Shown here one piece after another: positions 42,001-43,296 of a stretch of DNA of 43,296 nucleotides. Positions within the stretch are counted from its first letter, which is position 1; each line of letters begins with the position of its first letter. Source of the stretch: Proteiniphilum sp. GTDB lineage: Bacteria > Bacteroidota > Bacteroidia > Bacteroidales > Dysgonomonadaceae. The stretch lies in the NCBI GenBank assembly GCA_016649795.1, contig JAENWZ010000001.1:1-43296 (forward strand). Reading direction: 5' to 3'. The translations under genes and the position numbers were made by a program. Below the pieces are notes generated by a model that did no database searches, had not been told where the DNA came from, and was given only the letters and a program-made list of their open reading frames with translations.

Positions 42001-43296
42001 TCTCCAACTGCTCCACCGCTTCCACCAAGCGGATAAACTCGCGGCGATAACCGTTGGGGTCATCATCCAAACCTCTTCGGGCTAATTGAACAACTTTGGC
42101 GTAGGTAGCGTCCCCTTTAAAATCAGAATCACGCAGCAATTGCCCGAACATGGCGACAGCCATAGTGAAATTGAAATCGGATGAAGCTGTAAGGTTAGCA
42201 GCCAAAACAGGAACTTCCAGTTTCTTACTTATCTCTTCGTTTGGCTCTTTGTAACGCAGCTTCACGGTCAGCAACTCTTTGGTATCGCTGAATTTGGGCA
42301 GCGAACTATCTGTTTTCTGTTGCTGATATTTCAATTTATCCACTTTGCCGACGGGTATTTCAACACCCACGGGAACAATTTCGTACAGAGCCGTAACGGT
42401 ATGTCCGGCTCCCAGTTCACCTGCGTCTTTGGTGTCTTCGTTGAAATCTTCCTCTTCCAGCAACCGGGTTTCGTAGCCAATTAAACGATAAGCATTCACA
42501 AAATTAGGATTGAATTCAACCTGTAGCTTCACATCTTTTGCCACGGCGTACATGGTGCTGCCAAACTCGTTTACCAGCACTTTGTTGGCTTCCTGCAGGT
42601 TATCGATATAAGCATGATTGCCATTACCCTTCTGTGCCAGTGTCTGTAGCTTGCTGTCCTTATAATTACCCATTCCATAACCCAGCACAGTTAAATAAAT
42701 GCCCGACTGACGCTTCTGCTCAATCAACGCCTCGAGCCCTTCGGTAGAAGAAACACCCACATTAAAATCGCCATCGGTACAGAGGATTACCCTATTATTA
42801 CCGCCTTTCATCATGTTCTTTTCAGCAATATTATAGGCCAACTGAATGCCTGCACTGCCCGCAGTGGAGCCCCCGGCATGAAGGTTCTCCAGCGCTTCAA
42901 TAATTTTTTGTTTATCTGAACCGCTTGTCGAAGGCAATGCTTCGCCCGCCGCCCCGGCATAGGTAACGATTGCTACCCTGTCTGTCGGTCGCAAGTTGTT
43001 CACAAGCAGCCTCATCGATGATTTCACGAGCGGCAACTTATCCACACCGTACATCGATCCCGACACATCAATCAGAAATACGAAATTGCTTGCAGGCAAC
43101 GTTTCCGAAGGGATCTCTTTCGCCTTCACGCCAATACGCACCAATTGCGTATTCCTGTTCCAGGGACAGAGAGCAGTTTCGGTAATGATCCTTACCGGAT
43201 GTCCGTCTGTCGGCTGCGGATAATTGTAGCTGAAATAATTGATCATCTCCTCCACCCTCACGGCATCTTTTTGGGGTAGTTGTCCCTGGTTGATCA
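41993..43296 (-). CDS. von Willebrand factor A domain protein (YfbK-like), 5'-truncated by window edge
   Basis: The frame runs to the right edge without a start (INQGQLPQKDAVRVEEMIN at the edge), so the N-terminus is outside the window; an internal GTG at 43261 is not the true start. The edge matches the conserved VRVEEMINYFSYNYPQP region of YfbK-like proteins. The vWA domain has the MIDAS motif VFLIDVSGSMYGVDKL with later STAG and CTDGDFNVGVSS elements. The C-terminal DUF3520 region has RLIGYETRLLEEEDFN and AGELGAGHTVTALYEIVP. Related proteins are usually lipoproteins or exported; the function is unknown. It converges on and overlaps the rhodanese gene. Confidence 0.88.
   Translation of the reverse strand, partial: INQGQLPQKDAVRVEEMINYFSYNYPQPTDGHPVRIITETALCPWNRNTQLVRIGVKAKEIPSETLPASNFVFLIDVSGSMYGVDKLPLVKSSMRLLVNNLRPTDRVAIVTYAGAAGEALPSTSGSDKQKIIEALENLHAGGSTAGSAGIQLAYNIAEKNMMKGGNNRVILCTDGDFNVGVSSTEGLEALIEQKRQSGIYLTVLGYGMGNYKDSKLQTLAQKGNGNHAYIDNLQEANKVLVNEFGSTMYAVAKDVKLQVEFNPNFVNAYRLIGYETRLLEEEDFNEDTKDAGELGAGHTVTALYEIVPVGVEIPVGKVDKLKYQQQKTDSSLPKFSDTKELLTVKLRYKEPNEEISKKLEVPVLAANLTASSDFNFTMAVAMFGQLLRDSDFKGDATYAKVVQLARRGLDDDPNGYRREFIRLVEAVEQLEII

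Overview
The window is a piece of a Bacteroidetes chromosome, most likely order Bacteroidales and perhaps the Dysgonomonadaceae/Porphyromonadaceae side. The order and family are inference. Reasons: several start regions carry the Bacteroidetes -7 hexamer-like element TAnnTTTG, in the best cases with TTG/TTTG 19-20 nt upstream. Shine-Dalgarno sites are scarce. The gene content is typical: GH92-like secreted protein, DUF3109, FHS-type sugar permease, galM-galP-galK, and tig-clpP-clpX. No rRNA, tRNA, CRISPR array, intact insertion sequence or prophage was seen.

Layout. 1-776 (-): 5' part of an exported GH92-like glycosidase. 1004-2665 (+): AMP-forming acyl-CoA synthetase, converging through a strong hairpin on the carbamoyl-phosphate synthase operon carA-carB-carB (10471 to 2750, -). 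The two large subunits are full-length paralogues separated by a spacer that is wholly a degenerate 8-nt periodic array. 10838-15526 (+): tight three-gene cluster GT4(+toroid domain)-GH130-GT4, all cytosolic, probably making and turning over a glycan. 15580-17405: small membrane protein, SIMPL protein and a Nudix-fold regulator. 17494-21143 (-): galM-galP-galK, with no galT or galE in the window. 21343-23595 (-): nucleotidyltransferase and CorC/HlyC-type membrane protein. 23805-27916: ArfB-like rescue factor (+), then on (-) a TetR regulator-FabG-RluA group, and upstream of it a CPBP protease-DUF3109 pair.

28138-34050 (+): trigger factor, ClpP, ClpX, then RecQ with its own terminator/promoter boundary. 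34205-38696 (+): dxs, trkA and a decayed trkH. trkH has lost an internal segment containing one selectivity-filter loop and its whole C-terminus, which is replaced by a 7-nt periodic array. 38876-41464 (-): ClpB. 41704-42000 (+): rhodanese. 41993-43296 (-): 5'-truncated vWA-domain protein whose stop overlaps the rhodanese end.

Most of the window is housekeeping: pyrimidine/arginine precursor synthesis, proteostasis, isoprenoid synthesis and DNA repair. The parts most worth following are the GT4-GH130-GT4 cluster, the duplicated carB with eukaryote-like sequence features, the gal cluster lacking galT next to a sugar nucleotidyltransferase, and the two short-period repeat arrays, one of which sits in a broken potassium transporter.
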